The translations under genes were made by a program, and so were the position numbers. A stretch of 41,714 nucleotides of DNA from JBFWVD01 sp050246915 (lineage in GTDB: Bacteria; Actinomycetota; Acidimicrobiia; Acidimicrobiales; Ilumatobacteraceae): the NCBI GenBank assembly GCA_050246915.1, contig JBFWVD010000047.1, positions 1-41,714 of the forward strand, in the 5' to 3' direction. The notes below the pieces were generated by a model. The model ran no database searches, was not told the origin of the DNA, and saw nothing but the letters and a program-made list of their open reading frames with translations. Within the stretch, counting starts at the first letter, position 1; each line of letters begins with the position of its first letter. Positions 33,007 to 41,714 of the stretch are shown here, in pieces.

Positions 33007-35751
33007 ATGACTGAGCTCTTCCGCTTCGCGTTGCTCGGCCTCGGCGCCGGGGGGCTCTATGCCCTAGCAGCCATCGGCCTCGTCCTCGTGTACCGGGGTT
33101 CGGGAGTTGTGAACTTCTCCCAAGCAGCAATGGGCATGGTGGGTGCGTACGTCTTCTACGAAGTACGCACCCGCCACGACCTCCCTGCGATCCTCGCCGT
33201 GATCGCAGGCATGGCGGCATCGGCAGCGATCGCCGCGTTGTTCCACGTCCTCATCATGCGGCGCATGGCCGAGGCCTCGAACCTGGCCAAGATCATCGCC
33301 TCGCTCGCCCTGCTCCTGGTGCTGTCGTCGGGCGCCGTGCTGGTGTACGACGCACAGCCCCGCATCGTCGCCTCGATGCTGCCCACCGGACCGATGAAGA
33401 TCCTGGGCGCCTCGGTTGGCAAGGACCGGGTGTTCATCTTCTTCATCGTCATCGTGCTGACGTCCGTCTTGTGGGTCATCTACAAATTCACGACCTTCGG
33501 TGTCGCCACCTCAGCCGTAGCCGAGAACCCACGGGCGGCGGCGGCGCTGGCCGTGTCACCGAATGTGATCGCTGCGGCCAACTGGGCCGTGGGTGGAGCG
33601 CTCGGTGCACTCGCCGCCATCTTGCTCGTGCCCATCACCGGCCTCAATGCCGGCAACCTCACCTTCCTCATCATTCCGGTCCTGGCTGCCGCGGTCATCG
33701 GTGGGTTCCGGTCGTTCCCCGTCACCACCATCGCCGGTCTCAGCATCGGCGTGCTGCAGTCGTGGGTGACCCGCTACCAAGACGAGTCATGGGTGCCCGG
33801 AGATTGGGTGGGCCTCGGCACGGCTGTGCCGTTCATCCTCGTGGCCGTGGTGTTGTTGTCCCGGGGCCGCGTCGTGGCCGGCAAGGACGAGCGCTTCGGA
33901 CGCATGCCCCGACTCGGCACCGGCAAGATCGCACCGGGCCTGGTGGCCTTCGGCGTGATCGCAGTGGAGTTGTGCGTTTGGGTGTTCTTCCCGGACAAGT
34001 GGGTCGACGCCATGATCATTCAGCTGATGTTCGCCATCGTGCTGTTGTCGTTCGTGGTGGTCACCGGCCTCGCGGGCCAGCTGTCGCTGGCTCAGCTCAC
34101 GTTCGCCGGCGTCGCGGCCCTGCTGGCCAGCTATCTCTACGCCCGCCAGGACTGGCCGTTCGTCCTGGCGCTACTGGCAGGTGTGATGGCCACCGTGCCA
34201 GTCGGCATCATCGTGGGCCTCATCGGCATCCGAACGCGAGGCGTCAACCTCGCCATCGTCACATTGGGATTCGCCATCTCGATCGAGTCGGTCGTGTTCG
34301 CCAACTCGAAGTACAACGGGGGACCGACCCGCTACAGCAACGAGGGGCCGACGCTGTTCGGACTGGAGATCGACAGCATCGAGCACCCGGGTAGGTACGC
34401 CACCTTGGCGCTGGTCCTGTTGGTGTTGCTGAGCCTGGGCGTGGCCAACCTACGTCGAGGTCGGGTCGGTCGGCGGCTCATCGCCGTACGTACCAACGAA
34501 CGAGCTGCGGCCAGCCTCGGTGTGTCGATCCTCGGCGCCAAGTTGTACGCCTTCGTGCTCGGCGCCATGATCTCCGGCGTAGCCGGTGTGCTGCTGGCGT
34601 TCCGCCTCCCCACCGCCGACTTCAGTGGCTATGGCGGCATCACTTCCATTCTCATGATGGAGAACGCCGTGCTCGGCGGCGTTGGCACATTGGGCGGACC
34701 GCTCGCCGGCAGCGGCATGATGCCCGGCTCGGTCGGCCAGCAGGTGTTCTCGTTCATCCCGGGCGACGTCGCCTTGTGGCTCGCTCTCGGTGCCAGCGTC
34801 GGGTTGCTCATCATGCTGACCCAGGCGCCCGACGGCATGTCGTTCCTTGTGCGTCATCAGAACGCATGGTGGCTCGATCGGGTGCGCAAGAGGTTCAGCC
34901 GTCCGACCCCGATCGTCGACATCGACCTGCGCGACGCCGAGCTCGTGAAGGTTCCACCCAAGACCCTCACCATCGACGCCGTCACCGTCCGCTTCGGTGG
35001 CACCGTGGCCCTCAGCAAGTTCTCGGCCGTGGTGAGGCCCGGTCAAGTGGTTGGGCTCATCGGACCCAACGGTGCCGGCAAGAGCACCTGCATCGACGCC
35101 ATCACCGGGTTCGTGAACCCGGCGGAAGGGTCGATCCTGATCGACGGTGTCAACGCCGACACCTGGACTCGTGAGAAGCGAGCCCGGGCCGGCATCACCC
35201 GCTCGTTCCAATCGCTCGAACTGTTCGACGACCTCACTGTGCTCGAGAACATCCAAGCCGCGTCCGATGAGCGCGATCTCGCCGGGTACGTCACGACGCT
35301 GTTCAGTCCGGGCGAGGCCAAGCTCAGCACTGCGGCACGACAGGCCATCAAGGACTTCGGTCTTGCCGACAAGCTGCACTCGGCGGTGTCGGATCTGTCC
35401 TACGCCGATCGTCGCATGTTGGCCGTCGCAAGATCAGTTGCCGGCGGCCAATCGATCATCCTCCTCGATGAACCTGCCGCCGGTCTCGACGACGTCCAGA
35501 CACGCAAGCTGGGCGTCCTCATCCGCCGCCTGGCCAGCGAACGAGGCATCGGGTTCCTCCTCGTCGAACACAACGTCGACCTCGTGCTTCGCACTTGCGA
35601 TCATGTCTACGCACTGAACTTCGGTCAGCTCATCGGTGAGGGCACGCCAGCAGAGATCCGCAACAACCCGTCGGTGGTCGACGCGTACCTCGGCACGTCG
35701 AGCTATCACGAGGCCAACGACGCTGCGGAGGCCGACGTCACTACCAGTTGA
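33007..35751 (+). CDS. LivH-LivM-LivG fusion transporter, copy 1
   Basis: This 914-aa single chain carries two permease domains and one ATPase. LivH-like residues are about 1-290 (VYRGSGVVNFSQAAMGMVGAY, then AENPRAAAALAVSP). LivM-like residues are about 305-610 (VVTGLAGQLSLAQLTF, RRLIAVRTNERAAASLGV, 'GGVGTLGGPLAG'). The LivG-like ATPase spans about 655-900 with Walker A LIGPNGAGKSTC (about 684), signature-like LSYADRRMLAVARS and Walker B IILLDEPAAGLDD. It belongs to the HAAT (branched-chain amino acid type) importers. It lies 13 bp after the binding-protein gene and 70 bp before an amidohydrolase gene, so these form one operon. A related fusion is encoded at 37222. Confidence 0.9.
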   Translation: MTELFRFALLGLGAGGLYALAAIGLVLVYRGSGVVNFSQAAMGMVGAYVFYEVRTRHDLPAILAVIAGMAASAAIAALFHVLIMRRMAEASNLAKIIASLALLLVLSSGAVLVYDAQPRIVASMLPTGPMKILGASVGKDRVFIFFIVIVLTSVLWVIYKFTTFGVATSAVAENPRAAAALAVSPNVIAAANWAVGGALGALAAILLVPITGLNAGNLTFLIIPVLAAAVIGGFRSFPVTTIAGLSIGVLQSWVTRYQDESWVPGDWVGLGTAVPFILVAVVLLSRGRVVAGKDERFGRMPRLGTGKIAPGLVAFGVIAVELCVWVFFPDKWVDAMIIQLMFAIVLLSFVVVTGLAGQLSLAQLTFAGVAALLASYLYARQDWPFVLALLAGVMATVPVGIIVGLIGIRTRGVNLAIVTLGFAISIESVVFANSKYNGGPTRYSNEGPTLFGLEIDSIEHPGRYATLALVLLVLLSLGVANLRRGRVGRRLIAVRTNERAAASLGVSILGAKLYAFVLGAMISGVAGVLLAFRLPTADFSGYGGITSILMMENAVLGGVGTLGGPLAGSGMMPGSVGQQVFSFIPGDVALWLALGASVGLLIMLTQAPDGMSFLVRHQNAWWLDRVRKRFSRPTPIVDIDLRDAELVKVPPKTLTIDAVTVRFGGTVALSKFSAVVRPGQVVGLIGPNGAGKSTCIDAITGFVNPAEGSILIDGVNADTWTREKRARAGITRSFQSLELFDDLTVLENIQAASDERDLAGYVTTLFSPGEAKLSTAARQAIKDFGLADKLHSAVSDLSYADRRMLAVARSVAGGQSIILLDEPAAGLDDVQTRKLGVLIRRLASERGIGFLLVEHNVDLVLRTCDHVYALNFGQLIGEGTPAEIRNNPSVVDAYLGTSSYHEANDAAEADVTTS

Positions 35752-35821
35752 CGCCATCACTGCTCAACGCCCTCACCGGTCAACACGGCCCGGCAATGCC
35801 GGCCGGAACGGAGGCCCTGTC

Positions 35822-37198
35822 ATGGAAGATCACCTGATAGTCGTGTCGGCGGACGGCCACGCCGCAGCACCGCTCGAGATGTATCGCCCGTACCTGCCAT
35901 CGAAGCTTCACGGCGCCCTCGACGACCTGCTCGCCGAGGAGCGCGAATACCAGATGCGCATCGCCGGACCCGCGCACCCCACCGCTGAGGCCATGGAGCA
36001 GTTCGATCGACGGGGGGCCATGGCCATGGGCGGTGAGGCCGGCTCGTACAACATCGCAGTGCGCATCGCCGAGATGGACGTCGAAGGCGTGGCGTGCGAC
36101 ATCGTCCACTCGGGAACCCAATCGGCCCCACCGCTGTGGTACGGCGCCGCCAACCACGAGTACCCACCCGAACTGCGCTTCGCTGGTGTGCAGGCCTATC
36201 ACCGCTGGTTGGCCGATTTCATGGCCGCCTCCGACGGGCGTCTGTTCGGCGTGGCCGAACCCGGACCGTGCCTCGATGTCGACGCCACCGTCAACGAGTT
36301 GGAGTGGCTGGCCGCTCACGGATTCGTGTCAGTGGGTGTCCCCGGCATCACTGCCGATCCGGCGCTGCCACCGTTGCACGATCGCTACTACGACCCCATC
36401 TGGTCAGCCTGCGCCGATCTCGGTCTGGTGCTTTCGGTTCACGCCGGATGGGGTGCGCCCCAAGGGGCCGTCTATCGGTTCTTCGACATCATCGGCGCCA
36501 AGGTGGCCGAGATGGGCGGCGAGCTCGATCGCGAACAGATCGAGAAGCTGCTCACCACCGAGCTCGACAACTCGATGGACTCGCCACTGCGGCTCGACAT
36601 CGGACCGCGACGGGTCATGTGGCACTTGATGCTCAGCGGCGCGTTCGATCGCCATCCCAAGCTGAAGCTGGCGCTCACCGAGATCCGCGCCGACTGGTTG
36701 CCACCAACGCTCGCTGCGCTCGATGATCTGGCCGACACACAAGGGGCTGGGTTGTCGATGACGCCGACGCAGTACTTCCGTCGCCATTGCGCCATCGCCC
36801 CGTCGTCGATCCATCGCTCAGAGATCGAGATGCGCCACGACATCGGTATCGATCAGTTGTTGTTCGCCACCGACTATCCCCATCACGAGGGAACGTGGCC
36901 CAACACCAAGGAGTGGATCCAGGACTCGATGGCCACCGTCCCCGATGACGAGGCTCGAAAGATCTTGGGAGGCAACGCCATCGCGTTCTACGGGCTCGAT
37001 CGGGCCAAGCTTTCCGCCATCGCCGATCGCATCGGCCCGAAGGCAACCGAGGTGCTCGGTGGCCGCTTCGACGTCGACCAGTCGCTCATCGAACACTTCC
37101 ACAAGCGGGCCGGTTACACCCGGGCGGCCGATGCCATCGACGTGGCGGTGCTGGAGCGCACCTTCACCGCCGACCTGGCCACGACACGCGGCGGTTGA
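35822..37198 (+). CDS. Amidohydrolase-2 family metal-dependent hydrolase, copy 1
   Basis: This 458-aa TIM-barrel protein of the amidohydrolase-related (PF04909-like) family starts 'LIVVSADGHAAAP'. A central 'YHRWLADFMAASDGRLFGVA', then LSVHAGWG (metal-binding His), HPKLKLALTEIRADWLP and GIDQLLFATDYPHHEGTWPN (catalytic Asp) follow. Relatives include decarboxylases and hydrolases of aromatic acids. The start at ATG 35822 is set by homology with the protein at 40088; the longer frame upstream overlaps the transporter. It closes the uptake operon, which suggests that it processes the imported compound. Confidence 0.85.
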   Translation: MEDHLIVVSADGHAAAPLEMYRPYLPSKLHGALDDLLAEEREYQMRIAGPAHPTAEAMEQFDRRGAMAMGGEAGSYNIAVRIAEMDVEGVACDIVHSGTQSAPPLWYGAANHEYPPELRFAGVQAYHRWLADFMAASDGRLFGVAEPGPCLDVDATVNELEWLAAHGFVSVGVPGITADPALPPLHDRYYDPIWSACADLGLVLSVHAGWGAPQGAVYRFFDIIGAKVAEMGGELDREQIEKLLTTELDNSMDSPLRLDIGPRRVMWHLMLSGAFDRHPKLKLALTEIRADWLPPTLAALDDLADTQGAGLSMTPTQYFRRHCAIAPSSIHRSEIEMRHDIGIDQLLFATDYPHHEGTWPNTKEWIQDSMATVPDDEARKILGGNAIAFYGLDRAKLSAIADRIGPKATEVLGGRFDVDQSLIEHFHKRAGYTRAADAIDVAVLERTFTADLATTRGG

Positions 37199-37221
37199 CT
37201 CGGCCGAGCGCCAGTTGACCC

Positions 37222-39900
37222 TCACGCACCGCCGAGGTACGCAGCGATCACTGCGGGATTGCTGCGGATCTCGGCCGGTGTGCCCTCACCGATGAGCTGA
37301 CCGAAGTCGAGCGCGTACACGCGGTCACACGTCTTGAGCACCATGGCCACGTTGTGTTCGATGAGCAACACACCGATGCCCCGCTCGGCAGCGAGGGCGC
37401 GGATCGTCGTGCTCAGTTGCCGGGTCTGCGCGGTGTCGAGTCCGGCGGCTGGCTCATCGAGGAGCAACAACGATTGACCCCCGGCAACGGCGCGGGCGAC
37501 AGCGAGCATCCGGCGCTGTCCGTAGGTGAGGTCTCGCACCCGAGTGGTGATGAGCGGCTCGAACCCGAAGTCGTCGATGACGCTGCGGGCCACGCTCGTC
37601 AACTGCCCGGGGCCCGGCCACGCCAGGTCCGTCACGTACGCGGCGAGATCACGACGATCGCAGGCGGCGAGGATGTTCTCGAGCACTGTGAGGTCATCGA
37701 ACAACTCCAGTGACTGGAACGAACGGCTCAACCCGTGACGCGCACGGCGTTCGCGACTCCACGATCCCACCTCGACACCATCGAGTCGTATCGATCCGGC
37801 GCGTGGCGTGACGAAGCCCGTGATCGCCTCGATGGCCGTCGTCTTACCAGCACCGTTGGGGCCGATGAGGCCGACGACCTCGCCGGGGCGAACAGTGAGC
37901 GACACGTGGTCGAGGGCCACCGTTCCGCCGAACTGCACGGTGAGTGCATCGACGTCGAGCACCTTGCTCTCGACCCGTCCGCGGTCGACGACCGAGAGCC
38001 TCGCCAGCGGAGCGGAAGTGGCGCGGAACGCGAAGCGTCGACGCAGCGGCACCAGCGCGAACTGGGTCCATCGACGCAGCGACTCGGCGACACCGTCGGG
38101 GGCAACGGTGAGCATGACGAGCAAGAACACGTTGCCCAACACGGTGAGCAACAGCGCGGCGTCGCCGCCGAGGAAGGAGAACAACTTGGGTCCGAGGGCC
38201 TCGCTGTTGAAGCCACTGCCCACCAGTGGACCACCAACCGTTCCCGCCCCGCCGAGCACCGCGTACTGCAGCGCCAGGATGGACTGGAAGCTGCCGAAGC
38301 CACCCAGGCTGAGAAACGGTGTGCGATAGGCGAGCAGCACGCCACCGAGGCCGGCGATGGCGCCGCCGAGCACGAAGGCATAGAGCTTGGCGCCCAGTAC
38401 CGACACGCCCAGCGCCGCTGCGGCGCGCTCGTTGGTGCGCACGGCGATGAGTCGACGACCGGCACGACCCCTGCGCAGGTTGGCGATGGCCACGCCGACG
38501 ATGACCAACAGCACCAACGTCAACGTGGCGTACCGCTGCGCGTGATCGGGCGGTGCGACGTCGATGCCGAAAATCTCCAGCTTCGGTCCCCGCACACCGA
38601 ACACACGTCGCATGTAGTCGCGGTTGCCGAGCACCACGGCCTGGAAGGCAACCGCGAAGCCCAAGGTGACGATGGCCAGGTTGAGTCCACGCGTCCGCAG
38701 GCCGGCCAACCCGACGATCAGGCCCACCGGGATGGTGAGGATCATCGCTCCCGGCAGCGCCCACGCGAACGACCACCCGTGATGGAACATGAGCCACGAC
38801 GCACCCATGGCCCCACACACCGCAAACGTCATCTGGGCGAGCGAGATCTGGCCGGCGAGTCCGGTCACCACCACGAACGACATCACGATGATTGTCAATA
38901 TGAGTTGCATCATGAGTGCGTAGACCCACAGTTCGGGGAGGACCCACCAGATGCACACCAAGGCGACCGCCGAACCGATCGCAATGAGCACCGGCGAGAT
39001 GCGACCGTCGCCGAGGGTGGGCATGCGGCCGAAGCGCTCGTCCTTGGTCACCACGGAACGCCCCCGGGCGAGCAGCACCACCGCCACGAACACGAATGGC
39101 ACCGCCGTGGACCAGCCCGGTTCGTCGTGATAGCGGGTCACCAACGATTGCGACACGCCGATGAGCAACCCTGCCGCGGCAGTGGCCGGGAACGACGACA
39201 AGCGGCCCATGACGGCGGCGGCCAGCACGGGGATGACGAGCAACGTGATGTTGTCCGGGTGCAATCCGGTGATGGGCACCAACATGATGACGGCCAAGCC
39301 ACCGAGCGCGGCTCCGATGACCCAGTTGACCGTGGCGATCACGTCGGGCGACACGCCGAGCGCTGCGGCCGCTCGTGGGTTCTCGGCGACGGCGGTGGTG
39401 GCGACACCGAACGCGCTGTAGCGGTAGAAGGCCCACAGCACCGAGGTGAGCACGATCACGATGGCGAAGATCCACAACCGGTCAGCGCCGACGAACGCGC
39501 CGAGCACCTTCACCGGCCCCACCGGCAGCATCGAGGGCACCACCTTGGGCAACGGCCCGTAGACGAGCAGGGATCCCCCCTGCAAGATCACCAGCAGAGC
39601 GAGCGTCGCCACGATGCGGGCGAGCATCGACGAGTCGCCCATGCGACGCATCACCAGCAGATGGAAGAGCGCCCCGGCGAGGCCGGCCACCGACAGCCCG
39701 ATGACCAATGCGATCGGGGTCGGTAGATCGTGCTCCACCTTCATCTCGAAGTATGCGTAGGCACCGACCATGCCCATGGCGGCCTGTGCGAAGTTGATGA
39801 TGCCCGAGCCGCGGTACACGAGCACCATGCCGAGCGCAGCCAGTGAGTAGAGGCCACCGGCGCCGAGGCCGAGAACGGTGAACCGGAACAGTTCGGTCAT
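37222..39900 (-). CDS. LivH-LivM-LivG fusion transporter, copy 2
   Basis: This 892-aa protein is a clear paralog of the fusion at 33007. It has the same domain order (LivH about 1-290, LivM about 305-600, LivG about 640-890). It starts MTELFRFTVLGLGAGGLYSL, where copy 1 has MTELFRFALLGLGAGGLYAL. Walker A is LIGPNGAGKTTA, the signature is LTYGQRRMLAVARA and Walker B is LLLLDEPAAGLD. The start at 39900 is preceded by GGGGGGAAA. It has no binding-protein or LivF gene next to it in the window, so it may share those at 30813-32993 or use distant ones. It is convergent with copy 1's operon and divergent from the second amidohydrolase. Confidence 0.9.
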   Translation of the reverse strand: MTELFRFTVLGLGAGGLYSLAALGMVLVYRGSGIINFAQAAMGMVGAYAYFEMKVEHDLPTPIALVIGLSVAGLAGALFHLLVMRRMGDSSMLARIVATLALLVILQGGSLLVYGPLPKVVPSMLPVGPVKVLGAFVGADRLWIFAIVIVLTSVLWAFYRYSAFGVATTAVAENPRAAAALGVSPDVIATVNWVIGAALGGLAVIMLVPITGLHPDNITLLVIPVLAAAVMGRLSSFPATAAAGLLIGVSQSLVTRYHDEPGWSTAVPFVFVAVVLLARGRSVVTKDERFGRMPTLGDGRISPVLIAIGSAVALVCIWWVLPELWVYALMMQLILTIIVMSFVVVTGLAGQISLAQMTFAVCGAMGASWLMFHHGWSFAWALPGAMILTIPVGLIVGLAGLRTRGLNLAIVTLGFAVAFQAVVLGNRDYMRRVFGVRGPKLEIFGIDVAPPDHAQRYATLTLVLLVIVGVAIANLRRGRAGRRLIAVRTNERAAAALGVSVLGAKLYAFVLGGAIAGLGGVLLAYRTPFLSLGGFGSFQSILALQYAVLGGAGTVGGPLVGSGFNSEALGPKLFSFLGGDAALLLTVLGNVFLLVMLTVAPDGVAESLRRWTQFALVPLRRRFAFRATSAPLARLSVVDRGRVESKVLDVDALTVQFGGTVALDHVSLTVRPGEVVGLIGPNGAGKTTAIEAITGFVTPRAGSIRLDGVEVGSWSRERRARHGLSRSFQSLELFDDLTVLENILAACDRRDLAAYVTDLAWPGPGQLTSVARSVIDDFGFEPLITTRVRDLTYGQRRMLAVARAVAGGQSLLLLDEPAAGLDTAQTRQLSTTIRALAAERGIGVLLIEHNVAMVLKTCDRVYALDFGQLIGEGTPAEIRSNPAVIAAYLGGA

Positions 39901-40087
39901 GTCGCGTTTCCCCCCACCGATGCACCGGCCATCTGCAGCCATCATGTCACCGCAAGTGCACCGTTGCTCAACACCGTTGACACCCCCGCCGTTCGGCGCG
40001 ACAGTGGCGCTCGGGGGAAGGGCCGAGCGATGCATCACGAGTTCATCGCGACCTGAACCGAATCATCCTTCGACCCTGAGGAGCACT

Positions 40088-41467
40088 GTGACAACAGGAG
40101 CGCAAGACAACGTCGTCATCGTGTCCGGGGACGGACACGCCACCCCGATGGTCCCCGACGTCATCAAGTACTTCGAACCGAGACTCCGGTTGCTCGTCGA
40201 TGAGCTCATCCGCGAGGACGTTGCGTACATCGGCAGCCGCGCCACCCCGGCTCGGCCACCTCGACTCACCGTGCCGTTGTTCGACGAGCGCGGCCTGGTG
40301 CGTGGCGGTGGTGAATTCGGTGCATGCAACGCCGCGATCCGCCTCGAACAGATGGATGCCGAGGGGATCGCCGGTGAGGTGATCCACTTCGGCACCCAGG
40401 TGGCGACCATGCCGTTCTTCTCCGCAGTCAACGGGCCGTATCCACCCGATGTGCGCGCCGCTGGCGCACGCGCCTACCACCGCTGGTTGGCCGACTTCAT
40501 GTCGCAGTGCGACGGCCGCCTCTTCGGTGTGGCCGAGCCAGGACCGTGCACCGACATGGACGAGACCATCGCCGAGTTGCGCTGGTGCGCAGCCAACGGG
40601 TTCGTGTCGGTGTCGCCCCCTGGGGTAACGCTCGATCGGGATCTGCCACCGTTGTACGACCCGTACTTCGAACCGTTCTGGGCGGCGTGTGAAGAGTTGG
40701 GGCTGGTGCTCAGTTGCCATGCGGGGTGGAACGGCGAGCAGCGTCCTCGATCGCAATGGGCTTCGGCTCATTCGATGGGCGACGGTGAGACCACCGGGGG
40801 TCACGACTTCGAGGCGCTGCACAAGATGATGCAGGAGCGGAACTCACCGATCCGCATGTTCCTGCTCATGCCCCGACGACCCATGTGGCAGTTGATGGCC
40901 GGTGGCGTGTTCGACCGTCATCCCGGCCTCAAGTTGGCCCTCACCGAGATCCGCGCCGACTGGGTGCCGGCAACCCTCGCCCATCTCGATGCGCGCTTCG
41001 CCGAGCTGAAGCCGCCGTGCCGCAAGACCCCCAGCGAGTACTACCGCGACCACTGCCTGGTGATCCCGTCGTCGCCTCACAAGTCCGAGGTCGAGATGCG
41101 CCACGGCATCGGCGTCGAGCAGTTCGGCTTCGGACAGGACTTCCCGCATTGGGAGGGGTTGTGGCCGAACACGCTCGACTGGTTGCGCCACGCGTTCGCT
41201 GATGTGGACGAGACCGAGTTGCGAAAGATCCTCGGCGGCAACGTGATCAGCTTCTACAACCTGCCCGAAGCGAAGCTGCGCGAGGTGGCCAACCGCATCG
41301 GACCGAAGGCCAGCGACATCCTCGGCGATCATCACGTGTCCGAAGAGCTCATCGCCCACTTCCATCGCCGCGCCGGGTACATGCGCTCGGCCGACCCGGT
41401 GTTCAACGACGAACTCGACCAGACGTTGCTCCCCGACATCAACGGTGCCCTGAGCCTGAGCGTCTGA
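40088..41467 (+). CDS. Amidohydrolase-2 family metal-dependent hydrolase, copy 2
   Basis: This 459-aa paralog of the protein at 35822 shares the same landmarks: VVIVSGDGHATP, YHRWLADFMSQCDGRLFGVA, LSCHAGWN (metal His), HPGLKLALTEIRADWVP and GVEQFGFGQDFPHWEGLWPN with its Asp. The start is GTG 40088, with GAGGAG 5 nt before it; the longer frame to 39878 has no similarity. It lies divergent from the second transporter fusion with a 187-bp gap, so the two probably form a functional pair like copy 1. The substrate is unknown. Confidence 0.85.
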   Translation: MTTGAQDNVVIVSGDGHATPMVPDVIKYFEPRLRLLVDELIREDVAYIGSRATPARPPRLTVPLFDERGLVRGGGEFGACNAAIRLEQMDAEGIAGEVIHFGTQVATMPFFSAVNGPYPPDVRAAGARAYHRWLADFMSQCDGRLFGVAEPGPCTDMDETIAELRWCAANGFVSVSPPGVTLDRDLPPLYDPYFEPFWAACEELGLVLSCHAGWNGEQRPRSQWASAHSMGDGETTGGHDFEALHKMMQERNSPIRMFLLMPRRPMWQLMAGGVFDRHPGLKLALTEIRADWVPATLAHLDARFAELKPPCRKTPSEYYRDHCLVIPSSPHKSEVEMRHGIGVEQFGFGQDFPHWEGLWPNTLDWLRHAFADVDETELRKILGGNVISFYNLPEAKLREVANRIGPKASDILGDHHVSEELIAHFHRRAGYMRSADPVFNDELDQTLLPDINGALSLSV

Positions 41468-41483
41468 GCGCGGGACTCCCCCG

Positions 41484-41714
41484 ATGTCGGGCTCCATCGT
41501 CTCATTGACCCATCTCACGATGGGGAAGCTGTTCCTACGCTCGCTCAGCGAGTCCCAGCGCGCCGCGATGGGGAACTCGATCGCCCAGATCCCGGTGAGC
41601 CATTGGACGCTCCGACTCCCCAGTGGATGCGTCATCGTCGACGTCCACCCCGACGAGTCGACCTGGCAACAGGCGTTCGCCACGTCCGACGCCATGTTCC
41701 GCGACCCGGTGCAT
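41484..41714 (+). CDS. Unknown protein, 5' part
   Basis: The frame is open from ATG 41484 to the window end (77 codons, no stop) with high third-position GC. The text starts MSGSIVSLTHLTMGKLFLRS and continues with 'WTLRLPSGCVIVDVHPDEST'. No Shine-Dalgarno is seen; starts at 41520 or later are possible. I do not recognise a family from this fragment. Confidence 0.5.
   Translation, partial: MSGSIVSLTHLTMGKLFLRSLSESQRAAMGNSIAQIPVSHWTLRLPSGCVIVDVHPDESTWQQAFATSDAMFRDPVH

Noticed and set aside
37735..39726. 663-codon + strand frame rich in His, Asp, Glu and Gln
   Set aside because: It is the complement of the LivH-LivM-LivG fusion. Low-complexity charged text of this kind is usual for antisense frames of high-GC membrane proteins.
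1..41714. CRISPR array or insertion sequence
   Set aside because: No regularly spaced repeats and no transposase reading frame were seen.

Overview
The window is GC-rich, densely coded, high-GC Gram-positive type DNA. A DUF4012 protein, two LPRTG wall-anchored proteins, a bifunctional-type dCTP deaminase, a PriA/HisA-like isomerase, an ECF sigma factor and branched-chain amino acid (Liv-type) transporters point to an actinobacterium. Acidimicrobiia (Ilumatobacter-like) is my best guess, inferred from gene content only.

Layout. Positions 1-6090 look chromosomal: the end of a DUF4012 gene, two LPXTG surface proteins, dcd, a Tat-exported PhoX/DUF839 phosphatase and tRNA-Gly(CCC). Directly after the tRNA comes an integrative element module (about 6169-11464): tyrosine integrase, excisionase-like HTH protein, a 0.6 kb intergenic region with paired hairpins (candidate oriT), and a 1082-aa MobF relaxase-helicase. 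Positions 11519-24489 hold accessory cargo and housekeeping-like genes: PadR with a membrane partner; a three-gene overlapping operon led by a TIGR04255 protein; a DJ-1/PfpI protein; GrpB; an ECF sigma factor whose 4-nt-overlapping partner is a signal-peptidase-like membrane protein lacking the catalytic serine; hisA/priA; a phosphotransferase; a methyltransferase; a sulfotransferase; a GNAT protein; an RDD protein; and a Phd/RelE-like toxin-antitoxin pair.

A second PhoX gene follows at 24636-26564. It encodes the same mature protein and lies in the same orientation as the first copy, 20,734 bp away. The only differences I found inside the repeat are seven synonymous changes clustered near the 3' end. 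A pair of 11-nt repeats lies before the integrase (6169-6190) and a similar pair just before the second PhoX (24503-24524). These may mark the ends of an 18 kb island.

The right part (26.8-41.7 kb) is again chromosome-like: a tyrosine phosphatase/HAD operon, a TetR-controlled DHA2 exporter, and a catabolic or uptake region. That region contains a LivF-type ATPase, a solute-binding lipoprotein and two LivH-LivM-LivG triple-fusion transporters, plus two related amidohydrolase-2 proteins. A partial unknown gene closes the window.

The most novel candidates are the sigma factor/pseudo-signal-peptidase pair (16868-18060), the TIGR04255 operon (13021-15196), and the homogenised PhoX repeats bracketing an island that starts at a tRNA gene.
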